From the NCBI RefSeq assembly GCF_000801105.2, contig NC_079514.1, positions 15,292,293 through 15,356,292 of the forward strand: a DNA stretch of 64,000 bases, read 5' to 3'. The position numbers were made by a program, and so were the translations under genes. Shown in pieces: positions 32,828-44,329 of the stretch (position 1 is its first letter; every line of letters starts with the position of its first letter). Origin of the DNA: Raphanus sativus (Eukaryota > Streptophyta > Magnoliopsida > Brassicales > Brassicaceae). The notes under the pieces were generated by a model. That model was not told where the DNA came from and made no database searches. It saw only the letters and a list, made by a program, of their open reading frames with translations.

Positions 32828-35304
32828 ATACCGGCCCCATTAAAACTGACCTTGTCCTCAAGGTCATAGGAACACTCTGCTGATGGCGCTCTGAGAATTA
32901 TAAGACTTGCGGTTCTGTCTCCACTGTAGGCTATGCCTCCATCCTTGCAAAATATGTAAGCGCTCCTTTGCTCCCTTTTGTGTTGGATCATGACCAACAA
33001 CCACCCGCTCAAAACCTCGTCGACTCTCATACCTTGAAACTCGGTAGCTGTAGCAGTGATCGTGAGGAATCTAGAATCCAAGAAAACTGAACACCCGTGG
33101 CTTACATGACTGCATACTGACTCTGGTGGCCTCGGTGACTGGAACCTCCCCTGTATGTAGGCTGAAGGTAGCGATGATGTGTTCTTGTAAACATCTTGAT
33201 GCTTCCTGATTTTCTCATTTAAAGATGCAGTCATATTATGTTGATCAAACCCAAAACGACGTTGAGCCAAATCTATCCAACATGAGTCGTCAGGTATCAC
33301 ATCCTTCCTGGCAACTTTTCTCATTGCCTCAGCCATCATACCAGCACAAACGGCCGCTAGTTTTCTGATATAATCCCCAGCTAGAGTTGAGTACATTAGT
33401 TTCTCATCCTCGCCGATCACCCTGCTCCTCACGACCTCAGGCCTCAGCTTGCCATGAATCACATCTGAGCTCCCCCATCCTAGGCATAAGAGTTCATCGT
33501 ATCCCCTCATTGCGTAAGTTACATCACTCTTAGATATTATCAGACCTGAAACAGAATCCATGATCTCGTTTTCAGAAATAGGCATCAAGGTAGTACACCG
33601 GTGCTTGATCATTTTGATTTTCGAAGCTTCAGCCAGAATCATCTTTTTCAATAAACAGAACATAAAGACCGTCAACACAAGTGTATTTCTCTTCCAAAAC
33701 TTTCCTCCGATTTTTCTAAACAGCACTTCAACACATGTTAAGTAACGCTCTGCCTGCTTGTTCCCCATTCTTGACAACTTTTTCTTTATCTGAATTTCCC
33801 ATTTCTGGATCCCATCGAGCACAAAACAACAGCCGTTCACTCTTCTCCCTCCTTTTATCTTCATGTTCTGGCTACTGAATCTACTCCTCTTACAAGGTTG
33901 ATACTTGAGAAGTTTTTTCCTGGTTGTCTTATGTCTTGCCATTGCCTCTCCCACACGAACAAGATGAATAATTCCAGCATGTTTCTCTTTTCTGACCATA
34001 CCGAGCTTCACTTTCCCTTCCATGTACTTCCTTTGGAACTTAGCCTTCCTTCTGTTTGTCAAGTGCTGCTTTCTCTTCTCCAACAAGAACTTCGTACGTC
34101 TTTTTGGTATAAGCACGAGATGATGTCCCTGAACTAGAAATTCATGCTTTGTTCTGGCTCCTCTCCAAAACCCCGTCTGCAGCACCAAATCATTTAGCCC
34201 CAATGTCATATCACTCATCAAGTTAACCTTCTCATTACCGAGCCTTGTCTTACTCCTTCCATGAAAATCTTGTTCATGCTGTTTACGTTTAAGCTTAGGA
34301 CTCCATAGACATGTAACTTGGTTACTTGGAAACCATTCCTTGATCCTTTTATCTTTGAACTTGTGTTTGAGCCTCCACCTCTTCCATTTGGCAAGCTACC
34401 CCAGCTTACTTTCAGATGTTATAATCAGGAAGAGAAATTCACCATAACTCCCACGCCTCTGCTTAAACTTGGTTCGCTGTCTAGTACCGGCAGTTAACCA
34501 GATTACTAAAGCCTTAGTATCGATCTTCTTCCTTTGTACAACATGCTTCTGTCTAAACCTATGCTTCTGCCAATTTACATGCTTCTTCCCAATAGTCTCA
34601 TACCTGTCAAGCAGTATCTCAGACGCTGGCTTATGCTTAGCTTTGTCCCACTTCTTATGGATACTTGTTCTCGTATTCTTTTTCTTCGTTAGACTCAGCT
34701 TCCAGCTCCTCAACACTACACCATATAGCTTAATCCACTCCTTATGATTTTTCTGCTTGAACTTGTGTTTCATCAATTTTCCTAGCTTCTTTAGAACTCT
34801 CTTAGGGCCCTGCAGCAGCTTCTTTTGCTCCAACTTGTGCCTATTTCTCTTTATCTCATACTCCTTCATCCTTTGTCTCATACTCCCATAGTGACTTTCA
34901 TCCTTGTTAGACTTGACACACTTCTTCTCAAACTGCTCTAACTTCATTCTCTTCTTCCTTTTCCTTGTAAATTTCCACATCCACTTCTTTGCAAGCACTG
35001 ACTTTCTTCTCTTTGGCATTGAGTCGAACACTTGGCAGGCACCAACATCCATCTCTGTCTCTGAGCTGTTATCCTCTTCGAACACAAGAGTTTCGCTCTC
35101 TTGATCATCCTTATCCTGTACCAACACTGGACAGTCCAGAATCAACGCATCCTTCTTCACCTCTGGAATCAGCTGATTTGAGTACAGAATCAGATCGTCT
35201 TTCTCTTGCGATACAGTCACAGGTGGAGCCGACTCGAAATTCTTCACAAATCCTTCGACGGAGCTCAGGCCCTCTTGTGATTCACAAACATCCTCTTCCT
35301 CGAA
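32788..35304 (-). pseudogene. Gag-like retroelement ORF, broken by one amber codon
   Basis: The frame is open from the truncation at about 35304 to a stop at 32788, inside the LTR, except for one TAG (34398-34396) after SESKLG. The frame then continues LAKWKRWRLKHKFKDK without shift. The 838-codon remnant is rich in KRK/RKK clusters like its relative, and includes VFDSMPKRR, YIQGRFQSPRPPE and YDLEDKVSFNGAG. No protease, RT or integrase motif is present. A single nonsense mutation plus loss of the N-terminus explains the state. Confidence 0.7.
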
Positions 35305-35717
35305 TCTTCAATAGCATGTTTTTGGTACAAACATATTGGTTACTAGAGATATTCAATAGCTCAATAGCTTTAACTTTTCTCAACAAGCTATTGAAAATCG
35401 TACAAACATATTGGTTACTATTAAATTAGTGCTTCACATTACATCTATAATACATTGATATTTTAATCCAAATCGTATTGGTTAATATTATATTAGTGTT
35501 TTCACCATACAGTTATATATCTAATACCCCAATGAAAACTATTAATACAAAAAACAGTTTTAACATGGTTCTTAGACAATATGTATGTTTTGGACAAACT
35601 CAAACTTATAAAACTACATTATGTGAAAAGGACAAACTCCAAATTGTATTAACTACTATAGAATATATGTTATGTGTTAGAATAAAAATCCGCGAGGTCG
35701 GGCGGATCATGATCTAG
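35305..35717 (+). mobile_element. Helitron (3' end clear, 5' end tentative)
   Basis: The 3' end has hairpin atccgc-gaggtcgg-gcggat (about 35688-35707) and CTAG at 35714-35717, followed by T. A possible 5' end is TCTTCAATAGC at 35305 after an A, exactly where the gag-like ORF breaks off. But ORF homology does not resume after 35717, so this may be adjacency after a rearrangement rather than a clean insertion. Confidence 0.5.
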
Positions 35718-36029
35718 TTAACTATATTAAATATTTTAAAGTTACAATCTCCCCATATTTATATAATAAATAGGATATTAAATTTGTAAGTTGATCACCT
35801 ATTTAACTGATTTTAAATTTGCTACAAAACAACATCTAAACTGTTAAAACAGATGTACAAATAAAACTTGAACCTGATTTTTCCTAGTAACTACAATCTA
35901 ATGTCACAACCCATTACTTCTCTAAATCATGTGTTTGATATACCATCCTATTAATTAATTTTGAACAGCATAACCTTACATTATTCGAAATCAAACCAAG
36001 GAAACCAATGACCTGTTGTTTTATATATA

Positions 36030-36060
36030 CTAGAGGCGTAGCTCCGCGCAACCGCGGGGA
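36030..36060 (-). mobile_element. Helitron 3' terminus (minus strand)
   Basis: Reverse strand: CCCCGCGGTTGCGCGGAGC hairpin, then CTAG (36033-36030) and T. The 5' end was not found, so the extent to the right is unknown; the fragments at 36161-36286 and 37454-37642 might be captured cargo. Confidence 0.6.
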
Positions 36061-36160
36061 TGTTGACAAAACATGTAGTTGTAGTTTAAAAATGTTATAG
36101 GAGGTGGAGTCAAGTGTTTTATAGTCTTTTGCTGACAAAGTGATGGTTATTGGATAAGAA

Positions 36161-36286
36161 GAAGATGAGTATGCTACAGAGACAGTGAAGCTGCATAAGG
36201 AGATGGAGATCAAACGCCTTAAATTGATTCAGAGTTCTCAAGCACAGCTTCTTCAGTTTTTCAACACTGCCTTTGGTTCTTTCTAA
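36161..36286 (+). pseudogene. Unidentified C-terminal exon fragment
   Basis: The frame reads EDEYATETVKLHKEMEIKRL then KLIQSSQAQLLQFFNTAFGSF and stop. It looks like a genuine charged helical C-terminus, in the style of plant SANT/Myb-like or trihelix proteins, but I cannot assign it. Upstream the frame is closed. Confidence 0.35.
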
Positions 36287-37453
36287 ACTTTTTCATGAGA
36301 GGTTAACCAATAAAGTGAAAAAGATGATGACATTGATGTTATCCTTCGTCCACTTCATCTTTTTCATTTTAGAGATATAACATAGTTAACAATGTAATCT
36401 ATTGTCATCAACTTTTTTTAATTAGGAATGACATTTACAAATCTAACAAAGCTTCTAAACATGTTCACAGAAAAAGGTGTCTGTTGGTTATTTAACAAAA
36501 TAAAAGATGCAATTGTTCTTGGCTAATCTAGAATCAATATCAATAATATTTTGTGTGGGGACCGGGAAGCATATGGTATTTCTGTGTATAACCACAATGA
36601 GAAAAACAAAAATACATTCGTTTTTTTCTGGTAAAAACAACAAGGGTCAATTAGCTCTATATACTAGTCCTTGGCATTCGTTTATTCGGGTTATACGGTT
36701 CCCAAACAATAATACATTCAAATTTAACTAACTTAAACCCACAAGAGTAGAAATTTTAAGGGTACAAACAGAAGAAAAAAGGGTACATAATATATATGCT
36801 CCAAGATGAAGAAGCAAAAACAGAAGTTGGTGGAAGAGCAGACTTATATACAGAACATTTTAAACGATTTCCACTCTCTAAAGATGGGAAGAACCAGCAG
36901 AAAAAAGTGACATCTCTATGATGCAGTGGTAATTTATACAATATACCTTTCTCTCTTGTGATCAAAAGATATTAAAAAGGACCATCATCAATCTGTCTAT
37001 CCACCTTCTTTCCCCATTTATCATCACCTGCCTTCGAGCAAATCTGCAAACTTAATCTGCAGAGTTTATAATTTACTTTGGTTGGACCAATCCAATGTTA
37101 AATGTTTAATGCCACATTGAGTGAGGACCCTGATATTGTACAAACCAGAATTTGTACCTGTACAGGGTTGTCGGTAAGGGCCCAGCATGACCCTTTGCAG
37201 GATCTACAGCTACTTGATCTATTGCGCCTCCCACTCCACTTTTGTATAAGGAGGCTTGGAAGAAGATACTTATTGTACTTCTTCTAATTGAGGAGACTGC
37301 TGATCATAAGCAAGACGCCAAGACGTTTCTGATTTTGTACAGTCAGCTGCTCTGACAATTCTGGTCTCTTTTCTACTGTTGGTAGAGATTGTTGTCTCTA
37401 TATCATGCCCTTGTGCTCCTGACAGGAAAAAAGTTCAGCGCTTTTAAACTTAC

Positions 37454-37642
37454 GGAATCAGCACTCATGACGAGATAAGGAGGAACAAAGAGAAGCTTCT
37501 CTCCTTTTCTTAGATTCTGAGATGCAAAGACTCCTCTCTCTCTCTTTGATGTCGACTCTGTCAATAGCCCTTCTCTGCGGTGGGATGCCTGAATCGGAGA
37601 GCCATCTCTCAAGAGAAAAGGTATTCTCGACTTAAATTTCAT
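37454..37642 (-). pseudogene. SET-domain (Rubisco LSMT-like) protein exon fragment
   Basis: The reverse strand encodes KRERGVFASQNLRKGEKLLF then VPPYLVMSADS, followed by a good donor (TCC/GTAAGTTT at 37453). The RGxxASxxxxxGExLLxVPxxLxxxxD pattern is the start of the SET domain in plant LSMT-like protein methyltransferases. No further exons are visible, so this is an isolated exon. Confidence 0.6.
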
Positions 37643-37654
37643 ATGTACTTCGGT

Positions 37655-40600
37655 AATTCAATTTTCTATCAGGGTGATAATTAAATTAAAGTATTTTCAT
37701 GTTTTATTCTTAAGTTTTAAACATTTGAAATTTGGGCCTATTGCACTATTATTATATGTTGGCTAATTTATGGGTATGATTTCCAATATTTTAGCATCAT
37801 CAAATCTTCCAATTTCATCGCCAAACATATAGAAATATTCTATATTATTGCATCTTGGTGTTTCCTTTTTATTCTCCAAAGCCTGTGTCACACACCATTC
37901 TCCTTGTGTAACATAAATACATGATAAAAAGCTACACCATTGCAGTAATTTATCAAACTCCAAGTTATTGAACTTACAATATTAAGTGGGCGCACTGCAT
38001 AAATATGATTTTATTAGGTGGTTTACTCGCACGGGCATAATTTTTTAAAAATATTTAATAAATATAATATTATTTTTTTAAAAATAATATATTAAATTTA
38101 TACTATTTTATGGATCTCTGAATGTCTTAATTTTTTTTAACTTCTATTGATTTAGAATATTATTTTGGATAACAAAAATAGCACAAAACCAAGTTTTTGT
38201 CACAAAACCAAGTTTTTGTCACAAAAATAGCATCACAAAGAGGAAAATGACCAAAATAAATTTTATTGAAGTCTAAATATGTATTTATAACCATTGGGTT
38301 AATTAATTTACGACTTAGTGTTTAGAGATAAGGGGTGGAGTTTTAGTAATGTGTTCAAATATTTAAAAATAAAAAATTAAAATTAAAATTTTCAAAACAA
38401 AAAGGTGCTATTTTGGTCATTTTATTTTTTGAGTTCTATTTTGTGACAAAAACTTAAAAAGTGCTATTTTAGAGATTTGCCCTAACAACATTGATACTTT
38501 TTATTTAAAATATATTGTTATCTTTAATTAGTTTTATTATATTAATTTATAAAAATGATCTAATTAAACAAAAAAATATATACTAAATGTTAATATCTAG
38601 TGATGTTATTAAACCAAATTATTGAATTTACCAAAACCTACAAAGTCTCAAAAGAAATCAAAAGCACAATTAAAGTGAACCCAACTTTACATATTATATT
38701 AATCAAAATAAATAAAATTATTGATATTTGTATAATTATTATAAAATACCTTTCATAATAACTGAATAAACATTAAAACTGACTAACTATGTTAACAAAA
38801 CAAAACACTAATATGTAATGTATAAGATAATAAAATTTTCAATATATATTTTCATTTATAAATGTTATAGCAGATAAATATAAGCTATACTCAATTTAAA
38901 TTTTATTTTAGAATAGAGATTGCTATTTCCCGATAAATTAGTATATCTTTATTATAAAATCACAATTTCTTATTTTAAAATGGTCTTTTAAGTTTCCAAG
39001 TTTAATAATTATAACTAAGACAAATCATTTTGAAAATACTTTATATATATAAAAATCACATTTTTATTTAGATAATAGTCTTTTAAAGAAACTTTAGTTT
39101 AAAAAAATTATAATTCTGTGAAAATCTTAGAAAAATTAAAAGTAACTAGAACTAATTTTAAATTTTATAAATTGCAAATTAAAAAATTAGCATTTTGAAA
39201 ATATTATCTTTTGGAGGTGGATATTTTAAATATATTGTAAAAAGGTAATTCCATTCACAATAAAAATATTTAGAAAATTAAAAACAAATAAGTATTAAAA
39301 TTTTCAACTTAAAAACAAATAAATATTATTCTTGAAACTGAATAATAAGAATAAAAATGAAAAGACCACAAAAAATCACATTGAGAAACAAATATCAAAT
39401 TTATTCTTGTTGCTTATATACCTCTTTTATTTATTTTAGTACTAAAATAAATTTAATAATTTAAAATTATATTCCATGACATATTACATTTACAAAAAAT
39501 ATAAATAAATTTTGGTTATTTTTATAAAAATATTTTAAATATTTTAGTATAATGATACATCTAACTATTATATGTGTATATATACTGTTAATTATAAAAC
39601 ATTACAAAAATAAATCACTAATAATAAACAGTAAAATTAATATTAATCAATAATGGATAAAAATATAATACTTATAACGGTATCAACCAACATCAATTCA
39701 ATCGAAACAATTTTTGAGAAACATGTGTTGTAAGTTAATTTTTGAAAAACAATTCAATCGAAACACTTTGACTTTAATTTTGTAACAATCTTTAATCGGA
39801 TTAATATCTCCAATAATAATAAGAGAAACATGCTTTCTTTTCAAAAAATACATTATTTGTAAGTTATTATTTTTGCTGAGAAATTTGAAGAAATATGTGT
39901 TGCTTTTGACTTAAGATATGTAAACGAAAGAAAAATGAATGATATAGTACTGGTATAGTTAATATTGTCCTTAACCTAAAGTATATATAGTTTTCATTAT
40001 CGGTATAATGAACATCTATACTATTGTCGGTATATATTTTTTCAATGAATCTATGCTTTTGGTCAAACAGATAAGTTCTAACAACGTTAATGTATATATG
40101 TTTTAATGTTTTACAATAACGAACTAAATATTTTAAAATATGACAGACAACTTAAAAATATTTCAGATGAGTAAAGTTACTAACTAAAAAACAATTAAAA
40201 CAGAATATGTAAATTACTAACTAAAAATAAACAAACATAATTAATAAATATTGATAAATAAGCAAAAAACCTAAAACTATGGAGAATGTGACATATAAGT
40301 CAAATCACTTCTTAAGTAATAGTATACATATATATGATCCGCTAGATTTTAGCATTCTGTTTCTTCATCATTTAAGGCGAGCATAAAGCTTAATATTTTC
40401 TAAGTAATAAATGATAAAGCATATTTTCAAATATATTAGTTTTACATATTTGGTTCAAATAGATTAGGTTCAAAAATTCCCCAATATATCAATACCATTA
40501 AATCAGAATCATTCCCAATTTATGCCCTTAATGAATGTTTTAAGTTTTCCAAAAATATCATTATTTTTACAAAGGATTAATAAAATTCATTAATGGCATT

Positions 40601-41583
40601 TGAGTCTTTTAGTTTTGGGCCTATAGAAATATATTTAAATGGATCAACAAATAATAGGCTTACACATATTTATAAAATATGTTAATTTTATTTAATATAA
40701 ATATTTTATGTTCAAATATTAGACATATATATTCTGAAACTAAATTAATAAAAAAACATAATGATATTATAGTGTTATTTTCTTAAATCTATGTATCACA
40801 AAATTAATTTTAAATCTAAAAAAAAATAAAAAAAAATACAAACTTATAATAGGTCATTAACAACAAAAATAAACTAATATTATCATATTAATAATTTTTT
40901 ATATTATTTTCTTATTTGGATTACATAATAAAAGTTGAGTCTAAGTTTAAAGACCACATGTTTATGTAGTATTAAAAAATATGTGATTAATTTAATAAAA
41001 ATAAAATACTATCAGATATTTTATGTTTTATTTGATCATTGGTATTAGATCACAGTTTAATAATAAATTTTGGGGTTTCTACCGGGTTCTATCGGATTTT
41101 TAATTAACGTTTTTTTCATTAAATCTGAACTAGATTATATACATGGTACGGGTCTACCAGTTCAGCAGATCTGGGTCGAATATGAAAACACTTTTTAAAA
41201 CTCAAACATTATTTTTCAAAAAAAAAATCAATTATATGTTCTTTAATAAAAAATTATAAATTCATGCAAATCACTCTTGACCAAATATTTGTTCTATTTA
41301 TTTTTATGTTGAAGAGAAAAAACAAATCACTGACCACTTTATATGTTTAGCAATAATTTATATAATTATAAATCTTTAAAATTATATAATAACCCAAGTA
41401 ATAATTTCGGATAAAACATTGTTTAACTTATTTACAAATATAAAATGGTTGTATGACGCATTTTAAATTTCGTCATATTGTACACACTATTACAAACCCA
41501 CATAATTGAAACTTGATCATGTTTCGGTTTATATAATAAAACGAATAATAGTTAATCTTTATACTAAAAAACAACAAAAAAAC
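37655..41583. other. Long AT-rich region without genes
   Basis: Nearly 4 kb of strongly AT-rich DNA with no ORF above 66 aa. It contains the MITE at 38165-38481 and ends at the Helitron 3' terminus at 41614, whose 5' end may lie within it. Confidence 0.6.
38165..38481. mobile_element. MITE with about 60-bp inverted ends
   Basis: The left end (aacaaaaatagcac...gtttttgtcacaaaaatagc...aaaatgaccaaaata) mirrors the right end (tattttggtcatttt...ctattttgtgacaaaaac...gtgctattttagag). About 310 bp, no ORF. A 19-bp unit (cacaaaaccaagtttttgt) is duplicated in the left arm. Exact ends and target duplication are uncertain. Confidence 0.65.
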
Positions 41584-41614
41584 CCCGCCTTTTCAAGGGC
41601 GGGTCACAATCTAG
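41584..41614 (+). mobile_element. Helitron 3' terminus
   Basis: Hairpin CCCGCC/GGCGGG (41584-41589 / 41598-41603), then gtcacaat and CTAG at 41611-41614 followed by T. The 5' end was not identified. Confidence 0.7.
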
Positions 41615-41844
41615 TTGATAGTTATAAATCTATCTCAACACGAATTATGTAGTGGGTTTGCATATTTATTAAACCCAAATTTTTGTTACGTTTTTTTTGT
41701 TACTTTATCATTTTCAAATTATAAACCAAAAAAACTTATCCTATTAAACCCTGATCTATTAATGTACATGATTATTAAGATTTGATTTATGTAATATTAT
41801 TTGTTTTCATTTTATATTTAAAAATAATATTTTAATATTTATTT

Positions 41845-41995
41845 TATGGATCCAGAACCGGATACTCACGGGTATCATAACGTCTAGACGGATATCTGAA
41901 ATCCAAAAATCCAGAAGGCACATATCCAAATCCGAATATTAAAATTACGGATCCGGATATCCTAAAATTTTTCGATATCCGATTCCTTCCTAGAT
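41845..41995. repeat. Relic of CCGAA-rich hAT MITE
   Basis: ggatccagaaccggatactc, cgggtatcataacg and aatccgaatat-type motifs resemble the interior of the element at 60815-61506. No termini are visible. It lies between two Helitron 3' termini. Confidence 0.35.
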
Positions 41996-42058
41996 CTGAA
42001 TATATATATATGAATAATTTAAGACAATATATATTTATAAAAAAATTAGAACGGACAT

Positions 42059-42086
42059 CCGCTAGGACGAGCGGGTCAAACTCTAG
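42059..42086 (+). mobile_element. Helitron 3' terminus
   Basis: Hairpin ccgct/agcgg, then gtcaaactCTAG (42083-42086) and T. It lies 470 bp after the previous Helitron end. The 5' end was not identified. Confidence 0.65.
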
Positions 42087-42112
42087 TTTTGTCTTATTTT
42101 TTACGGACAAAA

Positions 42113-42998
42113 TTTGGATTCACTTCCTATGGTGAACTTTTAAATTCACCACTTCCCTAATAACCAATCAAAGTACCAACTAAACTAATGATTAAAAAAT
42201 ATTAAATAACTTTTTCAAAAACTAAAATAATTAAAAAAATAAATAGTGTCAATTTTAATAATGCTAATGTCACTGTCCAATCCATAAATTCAAACTCTAT
42301 ACCCTAATCCAAATTCTAAACCCTAAATTCAAAATTATAAACCCAAACTCTATATCATAAACCCAAATCTTAAACCCTAAACCCAAATCTTAAATCCTAA
42401 ACTCAAACCATAAATCATAAACCCAAAAGCCTGAACTCTAAACCGAAACATATACCCTAAACCCAAATCCTATACTCTAAACCCAAAACGTAAATACAAA
42501 ACCAAAACTCTGTACCCTAAATATTTGGATTAATATTGATGTTGTTTTTTTGAAATTTAAGGTTAAGAATTAAAGTTTGGATTTAGAGTTTATGGTTTGG
42601 ATTACAGTGTAGGGTTTGGGTTTAGGGTCTACGGTTTGGGTTTAGGGTTTATGGTTTGGGTTTACAGTCTAGGATTTGGGTTTAGGGTCTAGAGTTTGAG
42701 TTTAGAGTATAGTTTTGGGTTTAGAGTTTAGATTTTTTTGTATATAATTTATGATTTGGGTTTAGGGTTTAAGATTTGAGTTTAGAGTATAGAATTTGAG
42801 TTTATAATTTAAAATTTAGGGTTTAGAATTTGGATTTAAGATATAGAGTTTGAGTTTAGAGATTAAAATGTGATATTAGCATTATTAAATATGACATTAT
42901 TTATTTTTTTAATTAAAAAATATTAATCTAGTTGGCACTTTAATTAGTTATTAAGGAGGTGGTGAACTTAAACGTTCACCATAGAGGGTGAATCCAAG
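42113..42998. mobile_element. Large foldback element with telomere-like arms
   Basis: Ends ttggattcacttcctatggtg (left) and caccatagagggtgaatccaa (right) form inverted repeats that extend about 170 bp at moderate identity. The arms then become AAACCCTAAACCCAAAT-like repeats on the left and the reverse complement GGGTTTAGGGTTT on the right, making nearly the whole 886 bp one imperfect palindrome. No ORF. Flanking tgtcttattttttac and tgtctattttttac are similar and might represent a target duplication. Confidence 0.75.
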
Positions 42999-43243
42999 TC
43001 TTGTCTATTTTTTACACTTTGGGACACATCTCACCTGTGACATGGGTTCTATGCAGGACTGGTTGCATTAGGTCAAGCCCGTTGAAATATTTGCCCTTCA
43101 GCCCCCATTTTTTATAGACCCCCATTTAGAAAAAATCCAATATACATTGTATGACATAAATAATTTTCAAATGAGAGATCACGTTTGGTTTTGACAACCG
43201 AACTTCAATTGAATGGGCCAAAGAACACATCAATGCAATAGCC

Positions 43244-43764
43244 TTTTTTTTTTCTTCCGCAAATTGAGATTTCTTATATACCAAAGAGATGATATATCCC
43301 ATAAGAGTTCAACTTTTTACAAGGCCAAAAGCTTCCATAAAAAACAGGAAGTGGTACTAACAACCATAGGTCAACACTCATAAGAAAGCGGACTATCAAA
43401 AAAGTTACCTACATCCTTCTAGCCATCAGATGACACTCTTTCACTCACATACATGTGATCCAACCATCTCGGGTGACCCAACACCACATACGATTGGTGA
43501 AAACCCAAACGCCTAACACTCTGCGCGATGAAAGAAGCACATCTGACCTCCGCAAAGGAACCAATCCTTAATTCCCATGCCTCAAATTCTTCCAGCTCCC
43601 TACCAATTTCTGAAACTTCAAATTGTAGGGCAGGCCACATAACAGGCTTCTGAACTGCCTCAACAAGATCACCAAATGCTGAAACAAAGATAACCTTTTT
43701 CTTTTTTCAGATTTTTCATGTTCTCTAGGACCCATAGCCAAACCTGAAGCTTTGCCTCGCACCA
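43244..43764 (-). mobile_element. 5'-truncated LINE insertion nested in the hAT element
   Basis: A 12-bp target duplication AATGCAATAGCC (43232-43243, 43765-43776) flanks the insert, and a poly(T) at 43244-43253 is the poly(A) tail on the minus strand. The minus strand encodes the end of a LINE RNase H domain (LRIGSFAEVRCASFIAQSVR, SYVVLGHPRWLDHMY). Only about 520 bp was inserted, typical of incomplete reverse transcription. Confidence 0.85.
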
Positions 43765-44329
43765 AATGCAATAGCCTAATAAATAAATAAATTAAAAAAC
43801 CACATCACCCTTTTATTCCTCCACTCTTGCCTTTCTTTTTTGTTTGTTCACCAAGACTCTTAAGCTTCTTCCTTTCCCTTGTCGTGACCTGCAAACCAAA
43901 AACACAATTTCATTATTCCTTCGCGATTGCTTGTGTTTGTATCAGAAGTAAAATCTCGCATAAGCCATGACAGGTATTCAAATTTTGCTATTATAATTAT
44001 AAATTTGATCATCAATCCAACTCTTACTAAATTTTACGACATGAAATTTTTAGGAATTTCTACACGAAAAAACAAAGTGTAAATCAGGAGCTGAGAAGGA
44101 AAGAGAAAGGAAAAGAAAAAACGAAGAAAAAAGAGGAAAAATCTCTAGCCAATTCTATGTTAATGTATGTTACAAAATCAAAATCACATGAAGCTAACGA
44201 GTGTATTGGAGCTGGTGATGAAAATCATATTTAGAGGATGATAAGATAGAGGAAACTATAGATAAGTCTGAGAAAGAGAAGAACAAGAGTAAAGAAGACG
44301 CTGTCAATCTTGAAGAACAAGAAGAGATT

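Larger units (their letters stand above)
32539..35304 (-). mobile_element. 5'-truncated relative of the non-autonomous LTR element
   Basis: On the minus strand the element ends in a 289-bp LTR (32827-32539, TGATACG...CGTATCA) preceded by the polypurine tract aatggggccggtat. Its interior is one ORF-like stretch related to the 890-aa ORF of the 17.8-kb element by organisation: basic Lys/Arg-rich middle, VFDSMP motif, SPRPPE motif, and LEDKVSFNGAG running into the LTR. The gag-like start, primer site and 5' LTR are missing; homology ends at 35304 beside a Helitron. No target duplication can be checked. It interrupts the YSL fragment. Confidence 0.8.

Noticed and set aside
34396..34398. In-frame TAG in the second retroelement ORF as a programmed readthrough site
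   Set aside because: No pol domain follows and the relative at 17.8 kb has no stop at a comparable place; a point mutation is simpler.
37990..38045. Helitron 3' end on the minus strand (atgcccgtgcgagtaaacc)
   Set aside because: No stable hairpin and CTAAT instead of CTAG; too degraded to call.
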